Source: Spiribacter roseus (GTDB taxonomy: Bacteria; Pseudomonadota; Gammaproteobacteria; Nitrococcales; Nitrococcaceae). From it: a DNA stretch of 64,000 nt. How positions within the stretch are numbered: the stretch's first letter is position 1; every line of letters begins with the position of its first letter. Location of the stretch: NCBI RefSeq assembly GCF_002813635.1, contig NZ_CP016382.1:1771001-1835000 (forward strand), written 5' to 3'. The notes below the pieces were generated by a model. It ran no database searches, was not told the DNA's origin, and saw nothing but the letters and a program-made list of their open reading frames with translations. Both the position numbers and the translations under genes were made by a program. Positions 46,198 through 56,474 of this stretch are shown in pieces.

Positions 46198-47485
46198 TCC
46201 GCGCGGGGCCGCCGTCGAGGTCCTGCTGGCGGTGCTCGGCCGGGGGCGGTCGCTGGATCGCGCCCTGAGCGAGCACGGCCCGGGCGGCGATGATCCCCGG
46301 GATGTTGCGTTGTGCCGGGCGATCGCCTACGGGGTGCTGCGGCATCACCGCCGACTGGGTGCCATTCGGGATCACTTTCTGCGCAGCCGGCTCAAGTCGC
46401 GGGATCAGGACATGGCGCTGCTCCTTGAGGTCGGCTTTTTCCAGCTCACCGAAATGGACATGCCGGCCCACGCGGCGGTCTCGGAAACCGTCGCGGAGGC
46501 CCGGCGGCGCGGCAAGCCCTGGGCCGCGAAGCTGATCAACGCCGTCCTGCGACGTTTCCAGCGCGACAGCGCGGCCTGCCTGCAGGCGGTGGACGCCGAT
46601 CCCGGCCGCAGCGCTTCAGTGCCGGACTGGCTGCTGGCCCGCCTGCGCCGGGACTGGCCCGACGACTGGCCGGCGCTGCTGGCGGCGCAGAATACCCGGG
46701 CGCCCATGACGCTGCGGGTCAATCAGCGCCGCAGCAGCCGCGAGGCCTATCGCGGACGGCTTGCCGCCGAGGGCATCGGCGCCCGTCCCCTGGACGGCTT
46801 CGAGGATGCCCTGGTGCTCGATCACGCGGTGGCGGTCAGCGCGCTGCCGGGCTTTGCCGAGGGCGACTGCTCGGTGCAGGACGCCGTGGCCCAGTGGGCC
46901 GCGCCGTTGCTGGGGGCCGCGGATGGCGATCGGGTGCTCGATGCCTGCGCCGCACCCGGCGGCAAGGCGGCCCACGTGCTCGAGCGCGCGGCGGCATCAC
47001 TGCTGGCGGTGGACAGTGATGGCGAGCGCCTGCAGCGGGTCACCGAAACCCTCGACCGCCTTGGCCTGAGTGCCGAGGTGCGGGTGGCGGATGCCTCGGA
47101 CCCCGGCCAGTGGCCGGCGGCTGAGCGCTTCGATCGCATCCTCATTGATGCGCCCTGTTCGGGCACCGGCGTCATCCGCCGGCATCCCGACATCAAATGG
47201 CTGCGGCGCGAGGCCGACATCGCGCATCTGGCCGTGCGTCAGCGCGCGCTGCTGGACACCCTCTGGCCGCGCGTGGCGCCGGGTGGCCGCCTGGTCTACT
47301 GCACCTGCTCGGTGCTGCGCGCCGAGAATGAAGCGGTGGTCGAGGCCTTCGTCGCGGATCAGGATGATGTCACTGTGGTCCCACCGGTACTGCCGGTGGG
47401 TCGACCGGTGGGCCACGGACATCAGATCCTGACTGGCGAGGCCGGCGTCGATGGCTTCTACTATGCCTGTCTGGACAAGCGCTAA
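46175..47485 (+). CDS. rsmB: 16S rRNA (cytosine(967)-C5)-methyltransferase RsmB
   Basis: 436-aa methyltransferase with an N-terminal NusB-like RNA-binding domain (1-140) and a C-terminal SAM domain. SAM loop DACAAPGGKAAH; motif IV DAPCSGTGVIRRHPDIKW with the release cysteine; motif VI VYCTCSVLRAENE with the nucleophilic cysteine. The ATG at 46175 gives MSAKPSTDPRGAAVEVLL and overlaps fmt by 23 bp; the open frame upstream is fmt shadow. The def-fmt-rsmB order is classic for gammaproteobacteria. Confidence 0.95.
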   Translation: MSAKPSTDPRGAAVEVLLAVLGRGRSLDRALSEHGPGGDDPRDVALCRAIAYGVLRHHRRLGAIRDHFLRSRLKSRDQDMALLLEVGFFQLTEMDMPAHAAVSETVAEARRRGKPWAAKLINAVLRRFQRDSAACLQAVDADPGRSASVPDWLLARLRRDWPDDWPALLAAQNTRAPMTLRVNQRRSSREAYRGRLAAEGIGARPLDGFEDALVLDHAVAVSALPGFAEGDCSVQDAVAQWAAPLLGAADGDRVLDACAAPGGKAAHVLERAAASLLAVDSDGERLQRVTETLDRLGLSAEVRVADASDPGQWPAAERFDRILIDAPCSGTGVIRRHPDIKWLRREADIAHLAVRQRALLDTLWPRVAPGGRLVYCTCSVLRAENEAVVEAFVADQDDVTVVPPVLPVGRPVGHGHQILTGEAGVDGFYYACLDKR

Positions 47486-48038
47486 CCCCCGCATCGCCGC
47501 GCTGGCGGCGCTGCTGTGTCTGGTCGTGGCCGGCAACAGCCCCCCGGCGGCGGGCTTCAGTGTCGCCGCCCTCGAGCAGCGCTTCGACAACGGGCTGCTG
47601 GTGGTGGACGGGCGCATTGACTATTCCCTGACGGCGACGGCGACCGAGGCGCTGGAGAATGGCGTCGATCTGGTGATCAGCCAGCGGCTCAGCCTGGAGC
47701 GGCCGCGCTGGTGGTGGCGCGACGTGGAGGTAGTCAGCCAGCAGCGCCGCTACCGGCTTGCCTACCACGCCATGAGCCGTCGCTATGTGCTCAACCGCCT
47801 TGCCAGCGGTGAGAGCCGCAGCTATCGCAGCCTCGACGCGCTGCTGACGCGGCTCGGCACCATCGAGGCCTGGCCGGTGATCGGTCGCGACCGCCTCGAT
47901 GACCAGCAGACCTATCGACTGCGCTTCGAGACCGAGCTCGATGTGGAGGCGCTGCCGCGGCTGCTGCGCACGGTGGCCTGGGCCAGCGATGACTGGCAGC
48001 TGCGCAGTGAGCCGGCGACGCTTGAGGTGCGGCCATGA
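47451..48038 (+). CDS. DUF4390 domain secreted protein
   Basis: 195-aa protein with a hydrophobic N-terminal export signal (about 14-35, PRIAALAALLCLVVAGNSPP) and a DUF4390 domain behind (LLVVDGRIDYSLTATATEAL, GVDLVISQRLSLERPRWWW, YRLAYHAMSRRYVL). Role unknown; it regularly precedes NtrY-like sensor kinases, so it may help sensing at the membrane. ATG at 47451 has GAGG 9 bases upstream; ATG 47463 is an alternative. It overlaps rsmB by 35 bp and the kinase by 4 bp. Confidence 0.87.
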   Translation: MASTMPVWTSANPRIAALAALLCLVVAGNSPPAAGFSVAALEQRFDNGLLVVDGRIDYSLTATATEALENGVDLVISQRLSLERPRWWWRDVEVVSQQRRYRLAYHAMSRRYVLNRLASGESRSYRSLDALLTRLGTIEAWPVIGRDRLDDQQTYRLRFETELDVEALPRLLRTVAWASDDWQLRSEPATLEVRP

Positions 48039-50191
48039 GCGGGCTGCCGCGGCAGGCCATTGTCCGCATCCTGCTCAGCGTGCTGCTGATCCTGTCGCTG
48101 TACCTGCTCAGCGCCGCGACCGAGAACTCCTCGCGCTTCGGGCGCCTGTACCTGTGGCTGCTGCTGATCAACGGCGTGGTGCTGGTGGTCCTCTCGGGGC
48201 TGATCATCAACAACCTGCAGCGGCTGGTGCGCTCATTCCGGGCGCGGGAAACCGGCAGTCGCCTGACCCTGCGGCTGATGGCGCTGTTCGTGGTCCTGGC
48301 GGTGCTGCCCGGGCTGGTGGTCTACGGGTTTTCGATGCAGTTCCTGCAGCGCGGTGTGGACAGCTGGTTTGACGTGCGCGTCGAAAACGCCCTCGAGGAC
48401 GCACTGGCGCTTTCCCAGGCGTCGCTGGATCAGCGCATGCGTGACATGCAGCAGCGCCTTGAAGAGGCCGCCCGGGATCTGGCCGATGTCAGCTCGGACA
48501 TGGCGCCCATCACCCTGGGCGACCTGCGCGCCCGCACCGGCGCCTCGGAGCTGACACTGATCGGCGAGAACGGGCGCATCATCGCCGCCAGCAGCATGGA
48601 TACCGACAGCATCCTGCCCCACCGTCCCGAGGAGAGCATTCTCCTGCAGCTGCGCCAGGGCCGGCCCTATGTGGGGCTTGATCCCATCGAGAACGCCGGG
48701 CTGCACATCCGCGCACTGGTGCGTGCGCCGGGCCCGGACGGACCGGGCAATACGCGCATCCTGCAGGGGCTTTTCCAGGTCTCGCCGCGCATCAACGACC
48801 TGGCCGACGAGGTGGAAACCGCTTTCAGCGAGTATCGCGAGCTCGCCTATCTGCGCGGACCGCTCAAGGACAGTTTCATTCTGACGCTATCGCTGGTGCT
48901 GCTGGTTTCGCTGCTGTTCGCCGTCTGGTCGGCCTTCTATCTGGCCCGGCGACTGGTCGCGCCGGTCAGTCGTCTGGCCGAAGGCACCCGGGCGATGGCC
49001 GCCGGCGAGTACGGGACCCAGCTGCCTCCAGCGGGCAACGACGAGCTGGGCTTTCTGGTGCGCTCGTTCAATGACATGAGCCGGCGGGTGGCCGATGTCC
49101 GCGATGCCGCGCGGCAGAGCCAGGCGCTGGTCGAGTCCCAGCGCGCCTACCTCGAGACCGTGCTGGGGCGTCTGTCCTCGGGGGTGCTGGCGCTGGGTCG
49201 GGACGGCACCCTGCGCACCTATAACCAGGCGGCGGAGGACATCCTATCGGTGCCGCTGCACGAGGCCACCGGGCAGCCGCTCTCGGCGCTTGTCGAGCGC
49301 TTCCCCGACTTCAGTCCGTTCGTCGAGCAGATCGAGGCCCATCCGCACGGGGCCGAGGGCGAATGGCGGGCCGAGCTCAGCCTGGACACCCGCGAGGGGC
49401 GTCGATCGCTGATCTGCAGCGGGGCGATGCTGCCGGGCGGGGCCGAAGGCGGCGGCGAGGTGATCGTTTTTGATGACGTGACCACGCTCATCCAGGCCCA
49501 GCGCGACGCGGCCTGGGGTGAAGTCGCCCGCCGGCTGGCCCACGAGATCCGCAATCCGCTGACGCCCATCCAGCTGTCCGCCGAGCGCCTCCAGCACAAG
49601 GTGGGCAACCGCCTGAGCGGTGAGGAAGCGGCCCTGCTGCAGCGCTCCACCGACACCATCATCCATCAGGTTGAGGCCATGAAAGACATGGTCCAGGCGT
49701 TTTCCGAGTATGCGCGACCGCCGGTGCTCGAGCTCCAGCGGGTCGACCTCAACGCCCTGGTGCAGGAGGTGGCCGAACTCTATCGCGGACAGGCGGCGCA
49801 GGCCTCGATTCGCACAGATCTGGATGAGCATCTGCCCGGGCTGGAAGCCGATGCCGGCCGGCTGCGTCAGCTGCTCAACAACCTCATCCGCAATGCCCTC
49901 GAGGCCGATGATGGCGGCGCCTGCGAGATCGTGGTCTCGACCCGTCGCGGCACTGGCCGTCACGCCGGCTGTGTCGAACTGGACATCGAGGATAACGGGC
50001 CCGGGTTTGCCGACGCCATGCTCGATCAGCTCTTCGAGCCCTATGTCAGCACCAAGCCGCGGGGCTCGGGACTGGGCCTGGCGATCGTGAAAAAGATCGT
50101 CGAGGAGCACAATGGCAGCATCAGTGCCCGCAATGTCGAGGGCGGCGCACGCTTGTCAGTGCGCCTGCCGACCGGGGAGAAAGGAGAATGA
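48035..50191 (+). CDS. NtrY-like membrane sensor histidine kinase
   Basis: 718-aa kinase. Membrane segments at about 10-28, 40-62, 80-103 and 283-305 enclose a periplasmic sensor of about 180 residues; then HAMP (about 300-355), PAS (about 365-470), HisKA with phospho-acceptor His in ARRLAHEIRNPLTPIQLSAE, and HATPase (NLIRNALEADDG, DIEDNGPGFADAML, GSGLGLAIVKKIVEEH). The His and the N, G1, G2 boxes are intact, so it should be active. Signal unknown; NtrY relatives respond to nitrogen, redox or envelope cues. It overlaps the response-regulator gene by 4 bp. Confidence 0.93.
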   Translation: MSGLPRQAIVRILLSVLLILSLYLLSAATENSSRFGRLYLWLLLINGVVLVVLSGLIINNLQRLVRSFRARETGSRLTLRLMALFVVLAVLPGLVVYGFSMQFLQRGVDSWFDVRVENALEDALALSQASLDQRMRDMQQRLEEAARDLADVSSDMAPITLGDLRARTGASELTLIGENGRIIAASSMDTDSILPHRPEESILLQLRQGRPYVGLDPIENAGLHIRALVRAPGPDGPGNTRILQGLFQVSPRINDLADEVETAFSEYRELAYLRGPLKDSFILTLSLVLLVSLLFAVWSAFYLARRLVAPVSRLAEGTRAMAAGEYGTQLPPAGNDELGFLVRSFNDMSRRVADVRDAARQSQALVESQRAYLETVLGRLSSGVLALGRDGTLRTYNQAAEDILSVPLHEATGQPLSALVERFPDFSPFVEQIEAHPHGAEGEWRAELSLDTREGRRSLICSGAMLPGGAEGGGEVIVFDDVTTLIQAQRDAAWGEVARRLAHEIRNPLTPIQLSAERLQHKVGNRLSGEEAALLQRSTDTIIHQVEAMKDMVQAFSEYARPPVLELQRVDLNALVQEVAELYRGQAAQASIRTDLDEHLPGLEADAGRLRQLLNNLIRNALEADDGGACEIVVSTRRGTGRHAGCVELDIEDNGPGFADAMLDQLFEPYVSTKPRGSGLGLAIVKKIVEEHNGSISARNVEGGARLSVRLPTGEKGE

Positions 50192-51567
50192 GCAAGGCTT
50201 ATGTGCTGGTCGTCGACGACGAGCCGGACATCCGTGAGCTGGTCCGCGAGATCCTCGAGGACGAGGGCTACGCGGTGGCGACGGCGGAAAGCGCCGACCA
50301 GGCGCGCTCGCTCCTGCGGGAGCGGACGCCGCAGCTGGTGCTGCTGGACATCTGGATGCCCGGCGATGATGGGATTTCGCTGCTCAGGGAGTGGGCGCAG
50401 GGCGGTGTCTGCCCGTTCCCCGTGGTGATGATCTCGGGGCATGGCACGGTGGAAACCGCCGTTGAGGCCACCCGCCACGGGGCCATGGACTTTGTCGAAA
50501 AGCCGCTGTCCATGGGCAAGCTGCTGGCGACGGTGGAGCAGGCGCTGAACGCCCCTGATGCCGTCGCCGCCCCCGCCGGGGCGCCCGCCGCGGTGGTTGA
50601 GCCGGTGGGACGCAGCAGTGCCATGCGCGATCTGCGCGAGCAGGCCGAGCGGCTTGCCGGCACCGACAGCTGGGTGCTGATCAGTGGCGAGCCCGGCAGC
50701 GGCCGGAAATGCCTGGGGCGCTATATCCACAGCCTCAGCGAGCGCCGTGCGGGGCCGCTGGTGGAGGTGGCCGCCGGCACCATCGCCGGGCAGTCGGCGG
50801 CCCACGAGCTGTTCGGCCAGGTGCGTGGCGACCAGGTCATCCCCGGTCGCCTCGAAGCGGCGGCGGGGGGCACGTTGATCCTTGACGGGGCCGCCGACCT
50901 GGACGCCGAGGCGCAGACCCGGCTGGCCTCGGCCATTGATGCCGGCAGTTTCCAGCGGGTGGGCGGCTCGGAGCGTCTTTCGCTGGATGTGCGCATGATC
51001 GCCATCAGCCGTCGCGACCTGACCGCCGAGGCCCACGCCGGGCGCTTCCGGCCGGATCTGGCCTATGCGCTGAGTGTGATTCCGCTGACCGTCCCGCCGC
51101 TGCGCGAGCATGCCGAGGACATCCCCGAGCTGGTGGTCTTTCAGGTCGACCGGCTGGTCGAGCGGGAACAGCTCGGTTACCGTCGCTTCACGGTGGCGGC
51201 CCAGAACCGGCTGCGAAATCATCACTGGCCCGGCAATGTCCAGGAGTTGCATAACCTGGTACAGCGGCTGCTGGTGCTGGGTGACGGCATCGACATTGAG
51301 GTCGGCGAGGTCGAGGCCGCCCTCAGTGAGCGTCCGGCCGCGGCCGGTGGCGACAGCGACTGGCCGCAGGCGCTGGCGCTGCCGCTGCGCGAAGCCCGTG
51401 AGCGCTTCGAGCGCGATTACCTGCAGCGACAGCTGCAGCGCGCCGACGGCAGTGTCGCGCAGCTCGCGCGTCTGGCGGGCATGGAGCGCACGCATCTGTA
51501 TCGCAAGCTGCGCGCGCTGGGCATCGACCCGCGCGAGGGCGGCGAATCCGGCGGAGGCCGTGCATGA
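50188..51567 (+). CDS. NtrX-like response regulator with degenerate AAA+ domain
   Basis: 459-aa regulator: receiver (1-120), AAA+ module (about 140-375) and Fis-type HTH (about 415-450, [20 protein letters not shown]). The receiver is intact (Asp10, Asp11, phospho-acceptor Asp54 in LLDIWMPG, Lys105). The AAA+ part is not standard: Walker A reads GEPGSGRK with Arg173 in place of Lys, Walker B reads LILDGA with Gly234 in place of Glu, and GAFTGA is absent with a shortened loop ([14 protein letters not shown]). It therefore should not hydrolyse ATP normally or activate sigma-54; it probably regulates sigma-70 promoters by phosphorylation-dependent DNA binding, as reported for some NtrX proteins. 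It overlaps trkA by 4 bp. Confidence 0.93.
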   Translation: MSKAYVLVVDDEPDIRELVREILEDEGYAVATAESADQARSLLRERTPQLVLLDIWMPGDDGISLLREWAQGGVCPFPVVMISGHGTVETAVEATRHGAMDFVEKPLSMGKLLATVEQALNAPDAVAAPAGAPAAVVEPVGRSSAMRDLREQAERLAGTDSWVLISGEPGSGRKCLGRYIHSLSERRAGPLVEVAAGTIAGQSAAHELFGQVRGDQVIPGRLEAAAGGTLILDGAADLDAEAQTRLASAIDAGSFQRVGGSERLSLDVRMIAISRRDLTAEAHAGRFRPDLAYALSVIPLTVPPLREHAEDIPELVVFQVDRLVEREQLGYRRFTVAAQNRLRNHHWPGNVQELHNLVQRLLVLGDGIDIEVGEVEAALSERPAAAGGDSDWPQALALPLREARERFERDYLQRQLQRADGSVAQLARLAGMERTHLYRKLRALGIDPREGGESGGGRA

Positions 51568-52940
51568 AGATCATCATTCTGGGAGCCGGCCAGGTCGGCG
51601 GTACCGTGGCCGCCAACCTGACCAGCGAAGACAACGACATCACCGTGGTCGACCGCGACGGCCAGATCCTGCAGGCACTCCAGGATCGACTCGACCTGCG
51701 CACGGTCGCGGGCAACGCCACCTACCCGGCGGTACTCGAGCGCGCCGGGGTCGATGACGCCGACATGGTGATCGCGGTCACCAACTCGGACGAGGCCAAC
51801 ATGGTGGCCTGCCAGATCTGCGCTACGCTGTTCCGCACGCCCAGCAAGATCGCCCGGGTGCGAGCCGTGGAGTATCTCTCGCACCCGCAGATCTTTGCCC
51901 CCGACGCCCTGCCCATCGATGTGCTCATCAGCCCCGAGCAGCTGGTCACCCAGTACGTGCGCCGGCTGATCGAGCATCCCGGCGCGCTGCAGGTGATGGA
52001 TTTTGCCGATGGCAGGGTCCGCCTGGTGGGTGTGCGCGCCTACTACGGGGGCCCGCTGGTGGGCCAGGAACTGCGCACCCTGCGTGAACACGTCCCCGGC
52101 GTGCAGACCCGGGTGGCGGCCATCTATCGCCGCGGCAGCGCCATTATCCCCGAGGGGGAGACGGTGATCGAAGCCGGTGACGAGGTGTTCTTCGTGGCGG
52201 CCCGCAAGAACATCCGCGCGGTGATGAGCGAGCTGCGCCGGCTCGACAAGCCGGTCAAGCGCATCACCCTGGCCGGTGGCGGCAATATCGGCATGCGCCT
52301 TGCCCAGTCCCTCGAGCCCCACTACCGGGTCAAGATCATCGAGCATAATCCGCAACGCTGCCGGGCGATCGCCGATACCCTCAAAAAGACCATCGTGCTG
52401 CGTGGGGATGCCGCCGACGAGGACCTGCTGCTCGAGGAGAACATCGAGAACACCGACGTGTTCTGCGCCCTGACCAACGATGACGAGGCCAATATCCTGG
52501 CGGCCATGCTGGCCAAGCGGCGCGGCGCGCGCACGGTCATGGCGCTGATCAACCGCGCCGCCTACGTTGATTTGATCCAGTCCAGCGACGACATCGATGT
52601 GGCGATCTCGCCGCAGCAGGCGACCATTGGCAGTCTGCTAGCGCATATCCGCCGCGGTGACGTGGCCACGGTGCACAGCCTGCGCCGCGGGGCCGCCGAG
52701 GCGATCGAGGCGATCGCCCACGGCGATGCCGGCAGCTCCGAAGTGGTGGGCCGCCGCATCGATCAGATCCGCCTGCCGCGGGGCACCACCATTGGCGCCA
52801 TCGTGCGCGGCGAAGAGGTGGTCATGGCGCATCACGATACGGTGATCGAACCCGAAGACCACGTCATCCTGTTCCTCGTCGACAAGAGCCGGCTGCGAGA
52901 CGTCGAAAAGCTCTTCTCGGTGGGCGTGACCTTTCTTTAG
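51564..52940 (+). CDS. trkA: Trk potassium uptake protein TrkA
   Basis: 458-aa NAD-binding regulatory subunit that assembles beneath TrkH. It is a tandem of two RCK units: Rossmann [18 protein letters not shown] (1-20) with acidic VVDRD, TrkA_C 1, Rossmann [19 protein letters not shown] (about 234-250), TrkA_C 2 to the end. Typical length. Potassium uptake is central to osmotic balance and fits a salt-adapted organism, though TrkA is widespread. It is followed by trkH after 14 bp and preceded by the NtrX-like gene with a 4-bp overlap, so the two-component pair may control K+ uptake. Confidence 0.96.
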   Translation: MKIIILGAGQVGGTVAANLTSEDNDITVVDRDGQILQALQDRLDLRTVAGNATYPAVLERAGVDDADMVIAVTNSDEANMVACQICATLFRTPSKIARVRAVEYLSHPQIFAPDALPIDVLISPEQLVTQYVRRLIEHPGALQVMDFADGRVRLVGVRAYYGGPLVGQELRTLREHVPGVQTRVAAIYRRGSAIIPEGETVIEAGDEVFFVAARKNIRAVMSELRRLDKPVKRITLAGGGNIGMRLAQSLEPHYRVKIIEHNPQRCRAIADTLKKTIVLRGDAADEDLLLEENIENTDVFCALTNDDEANILAAMLAKRRGARTVMALINRAAYVDLIQSSDDIDVAISPQQATIGSLLAHIRRGDVATVHSLRRGAAEAIEAIAHGDAGSSEVVGRRIDQIRLPRGTTIGAIVRGEEVVMAHHDTVIEPEDHVILFLVDKSRLRDVEKLFSVGVTFL

Positions 52941-52954
52941 GGACCCGAGAGCTC

Positions 52955-54412
52955 ATGCATCCCGATGCCGTCCAACGCGTGCTGGGTGTCCTGCTGATGG
53001 TGTTCAGCGTGACGATGCTGCCGCCCGCCCTGGTGAGCGTGATCGCGGCCGACGGGGTGGCCGAGGCGTTTTTCCTGACCTCCGGCCTGCTGCTGGCCGT
53101 GGGCGGGCTGCTCTGGCTGCCGGTCCGCCAGTCGCGCCGCGAGCTGCGCATCCGCGACGGGTTCTTTGTGGTGGCGATGTTCTGGGTGGTGCTGGGCGCC
53201 GCCGGTTCGCTGCCACTGGCGCTCCAGACCGTGGTCCCGCTGGCCTTCGTCGACGCCCTGTTCGAGAGCGTCTCGGGGCTCACCACCACCGGCGCCACGG
53301 CGCTGACCGGGCTCGACGCCCTGCCGGTGTCCATCCTCTACTATCGCCAGCAGCTGCAGTGGCTGGGCGGCATGGGGATCATCGTGCTGGCCGTGGCCAT
53401 CCTGCCCATGCTGGGCATCGGTGGCATGCAGCTCTACCGCGCCGAGCTGCCGGGGCCGGTCAAGGATGCCAAGCTGACCCCGCGCATCGCCGAGACCGCC
53501 AAGGCGCTGTGGTACATCTATCTGGGGCTGACGGTGGCCTGCGCCCTGGCCTACTGGGCGGCCGGCATGGGGCCGTTTGATGCGGTGATGCATGCCTTCA
53601 CCACCATCGCCACCGGCGGCTTCTCGACCCACGACGCCAGCATGGGATATTTCGACAGTGCCCTGATCGAGATGATCGCGGTGGTGTTCATGATCATCTC
53701 GGCGCTCAACTACTCCCTGCATTTCATGGCCTGGCGGCGCCGCAGCACCGAGCCCTGGCGCAGCGACCCCGAGCTGGTGACCTTTCTGACCGTGCTGGCC
53801 CTGGTGACGGTGCTGGTGCTGGGCGGACTGCTGATCTATCAGGCCGCGCACAGCCTGCTGCTGGACGAGACCTGGCATCACGCCATCTTTCAGGTGGTCT
53901 CGTTCGCCACCACCACCGGGTATACCACGGCCTCGTATTATGTCTGGCCGGCCTTCCTGCCGGTGCTGCTGCTGTTCGTGGCGGTGGTCGGCGGCTGTGC
54001 CAACTCCACCTCGGGCGGTCTCAAGGTAATGCGCATCCTGCTGCTCTGGCGCCAGGGCGGGCGCGAGATCCTGCGCCTGATCCACCCCCAGGCGCAGATC
54101 CCGGTCAAGATCGGCGACCGGCCGGTCAGCGAGCGGGTCATCGACGCGGTATGGGGGTTCTTTGCCGCCTATGTCCTGCTGTTCGTCCTGCTGATGCTGC
54201 TCATGCTGGCCATGGGGCTTGATCAGATCACGGCCTTCTCGGCGGTGGCCTCGGGGCTTGCCAACCTGGGCCCGGCGCTGGGAGACGTCGCCGCCAATTT
54301 CGCTGGCGTGGGGGCGGGGCCCAAGCTGGTCATGTGTGTGGCGATGATCATGGGCCGGCTCGAGATCTTCACCCTGCTGGTGCTTTTTACGCCGGCATTC
54401 TGGCGGCGTTGA
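52955..54412 (+). CDS. trkH: Trk potassium transporter TrkH
   Basis: 485-aa polytopic K+ channel subunit with about ten membrane segments. Its four pore loops carry selectivity-filter glycines: GLTTTGATAL, TTIATGGFSTHDAS, FATTTGYTTASY and SGLANLGPALGDV. The segment QQLQWLGGMGIIVLAVAILP is characteristic. Adjacent to trkA, its regulatory partner. Start ATG at 52955 follows a GGGAC/GAG purine-rich stretch. Confidence 0.95.
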   Translation: MHPDAVQRVLGVLLMVFSVTMLPPALVSVIAADGVAEAFFLTSGLLLAVGGLLWLPVRQSRRELRIRDGFFVVAMFWVVLGAAGSLPLALQTVVPLAFVDALFESVSGLTTTGATALTGLDALPVSILYYRQQLQWLGGMGIIVLAVAILPMLGIGGMQLYRAELPGPVKDAKLTPRIAETAKALWYIYLGLTVACALAYWAAGMGPFDAVMHAFTTIATGGFSTHDASMGYFDSALIEMIAVVFMIISALNYSLHFMAWRRRSTEPWRSDPELVTFLTVLALVTVLVLGGLLIYQAAHSLLLDETWHHAIFQVVSFATTTGYTTASYYVWPAFLPVLLLFVAVVGGCANSTSGGLKVMRILLLWRQGGREILRLIHPQAQIPVKIGDRPVSERVIDAVWGFFAAYVLLFVLLMLLMLAMGLDQITAFSAVASGLANLGPALGDVAANFAGVGAGPKLVMCVAMIMGRLEIFTLLVLFTPAFWRR

Positions 54413-54437
54413 CGCCCGGCTTGGTAGCCTGCCCGGT

Positions 54438-54749
54438 ATGGATATCGAGGCACTGAAAAAGATGATCGACGGCGGGCGCGACGGGGCCATGCCGCGCCTG
54501 ACCCTGGGCGAGGCGCTGGCCCGCGAGGGTGACACGCAGGCGGCCCAGGCCCATCTGCGGCGCGCCATCGAATTCGATCCCGATTACTCGGCCGCCTGGC
54601 GGGCGCTGGGGCGGCTGCAGTTGAAGGCCGGCGAGCGTGAGGCCGCCGCCGAGACCTTCCGCAGCGGTCTGGAGGCGGCGCGCCGACGGGGCGACATGCA
54701 GATCGTCAAGGAGCTCGAGGTCCGCCTCAAACGCCTGGACGGGCAGTGA
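54438..54749 (+). CDS. Small tetratricopeptide-repeat protein
   Basis: 103-aa cytosolic protein with about two TPR units (LGEALAREGDTQAAQAHLRRAIEFDPD and AAWRALGRLQLKAGEREAAAETF, abbreviated) and a charged C-terminal helix. No catalytic motif. Function unknown; likely a protein-interaction adaptor. It overlaps dtd by 4 bp and lies 25 bp after trkH. Confidence 0.75.
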   Translation: MDIEALKKMIDGGRDGAMPRLTLGEALAREGDTQAAQAHLRRAIEFDPDYSAAWRALGRLQLKAGEREAAAETFRSGLEAARRRGDMQIVKELEVRLKRLDGQ

Positions 54750-55198
54750 TCGGCCTGCTCCAGCGCGTCGTCCGGGCCGAGGTCCGGGTCGACGACGCGA
54801 CGGTGGCGGCCATCGACGCGGGGCTGCTGGTGCTGGTGGGCGTGGAGCAGGGCGATACGCCGGCGGGTGGCGCGCGCCTCATCGAGCGGCTGCTGGCCTA
54901 TCGGGTGTTCGCGGATGCCAGCGAGCGCATGAACCGCAGCCTGACCGACACCGGTGGCGGCCTGCTGCTGGTCCCGCAGTTCACCCTGGTGGCGGATACC
55001 CGTCAGGGCACGCGGCCGGGGTTTTCCGCAGCGGCACCGCCGGCGACCGCCGCGCAGCGCTTTGATCAGCTGGTGGACGAAGCCCGTCGACGGCATCCCC
55101 GGGTGGAGGCCGGCGTGTTCGGTGCCGACATGCAGGTCAGCCTGTGCAATGACGGGCCGGTGACCTTCTGGCTGAGCGTGCCGCCCGACTCAAAGTGA
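54746..55198 (+). CDS. dtd: D-aminoacyl-tRNA deacylase
   Basis: 150-aa homodimeric editing enzyme that cleaves D-amino acids from tRNA. The two signature motifs are present: [18 protein letters not shown] and NDGPVTFWL, the latter carrying the cross-subunit Gly-cis-Pro. The E. coli enzyme also reads VPQFTL, so the Pro is normal. GTG start at 54746 overlaps the TPR stop (GTGA). 51 bp separate it from hisB. Confidence 0.95.
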   Translation: MIGLLQRVVRAEVRVDDATVAAIDAGLLVLVGVEQGDTPAGGARLIERLLAYRVFADASERMNRSLTDTGGGLLLVPQFTLVADTRQGTRPGFSAAAPPATAAQRFDQLVDEARRRHPRVEAGVFGADMQVSLCNDGPVTFWLSVPPDSK

Positions 55199-55248
55199 CC
55201 GCGGCGGCGTGCTATCCTTCGCCGCATTCATTGCAAGGCGCCACACCC

Positions 55249-55842
55249 ATGAGCGAACGCAGGGCAACCATCGAGCGCGACACGCTCGAGACGCGCATCC
55301 GGGTCAGTCTTGATCTGGACGGCTCCGGAGCGGGCACACGCCGGACCGGCGTGGGCTTTTTCGACCACATGCTCGACCAGCTGGCCCGCCACGGGCTGTT
55401 CGATCTGGAGGTGAACGCGGCCGGCGATCTGCACATCGATGCCCATCACACCGTCGAGGATGTCGGCATCGCCCTGGGCCAGGCATTTGCCGCCGCCGTC
55501 GGGGAAAAGCGCGGCATCGTCCGTTATGGCCATGCCTTCTGCCCCCTCGACGAGGCACTCTCCCGCGTGGTCGTGGATTTGTCCGGCCGGCCGGGGCTGT
55601 ATTATCGGGTGACGTTCCCCGCCGCCCGGGTCGGTGATTTTGACACCGAGCTGGTGCGCGAATTCTGGCAGGGCTTCGCCAATCAGGCGGCGGTGACGCT
55701 GCACATGGACAGCCTGCAGGGGGACAACGCCCACCACGTCGCCGAGACACTGTTCAAGGCCGGCGGCCGGGCCCTGCGCATGGCCTGCAGCAGCGATCCG
55801 CGCAGCGGCAACGAGCTGCCATCGACGAAGGGCGCGCTGTGA
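55249..55842 (+). CDS. hisB: Imidazoleglycerol-phosphate dehydratase
   Basis: 197-aa monofunctional dehydratase of histidine synthesis, lacking the phosphatase domain fused in E. coli HisB. Metal-binding signatures are [48 protein letters not shown] at 55249 has AAGG 10 bases upstream. Probably the first gene of hisB-hisH-hisA-hisF-hisI-hisE; a TATCCT (55213-55218) could be its -10 but no good -35 is seen. Confidence 0.96.
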   Translation: MSERRATIERDTLETRIRVSLDLDGSGAGTRRTGVGFFDHMLDQLARHGLFDLEVNAAGDLHIDAHHTVEDVGIALGQAFAAAVGEKRGIVRYGHAFCPLDEALSRVVVDLSGRPGLYYRVTFPAARVGDFDTELVREFWQGFANQAAVTLHMDSLQGDNAHHVAETLFKAGGRALRMACSSDPRSGNELPSTKGAL

Positions 55843-56474
55843 TCGCGATCATCGACTATGGCATGGGCAACCTGCGCTCGGTGGAGCGCGCGCTGACCCA
55901 CGTCGGCGCCGCCGAGGTGCGGGTCAGTGACGACCCCGCCGTCATCGAGGCGGCGGATCGGGTGGTGTTTCCCGGTCAGGGCGCGGTGCGTGACTGCATG
56001 AGCGCGCTGCATCGCTACGAGCTGGTGGACGTGCTGGAACGGGTCATGCGCGATCGCCCTTTTCTGGGGATCTGCATGGGCATGCAGGCACTGATGAGCC
56101 GCAGCGAGGAAAACGACGGCGTCGAGGCGCTGGGCCATTTCGCGGGCACGGTGCGGCATTTCCGGCACCTGACCGGCGCTGATCCGCAGCTCAAGATTCC
56201 GCACATGGGCTGGAACCGACTGGAGCAGATCCGGCCGCATCCGCTGTTCGCCGGCATCGACTCGGGGACGCGCTTTTATTTTGTGCACAGCTACTACGTG
56301 GAGCCCGCGGACGCATCCATCGTCCAGGGGCGCAGCGACTATGGTGGGCCGTTCGCCGCGGCGATCGGCGCCGACAATGTCTTCGCGACCCAGTTTCACC
56401 CGGAGAAAAGCCAGGCCCCCGGCCTGCGGCTGCTCGAGAACTTTCTTGCCTGGGATGGAGAACCATGCAGCTGA
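55839..56474 (+). CDS. hisH: Imidazole glycerol phosphate synthase glutaminase subunit
   Basis: 211-aa class-I glutaminase supplying ammonia to HisF. Nucleophilic Cys in [12 protein letters not shown]; His and Glu of the triad in [10 protein letters not shown]-terminus [17 protein letters not shown] is typical. GTG start overlaps the hisB stop (GTGA). It overlaps hisA by 10 bp. Confidence 0.96.
   Translation: MIAIIDYGMGNLRSVERALTHVGAAEVRVSDDPAVIEAADRVVFPGQGAVRDCMSALHRYELVDVLERVMRDRPFLGICMGMQALMSRSEENDGVEALGHFAGTVRHFRHLTGADPQLKIPHMGWNRLEQIRPHPLFAGIDSGTRFYFVHSYYVEPADASIVQGRSDYGGPFAAAIGADNVFATQFHPEKSQAPGLRLLENFLAWDGEPCS

Noticed and set aside
52937-54568. A 543-codon minus-strand open frame over trkH
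   Set aside because: Antisense shadow of trkH, His/Gln-rich, no domain.
54953-55020. Dtd with Pro in place of Ser in the SQFTL motif
   Set aside because: The E. coli enzyme also reads PQFTL, so this is ordinary family variation.
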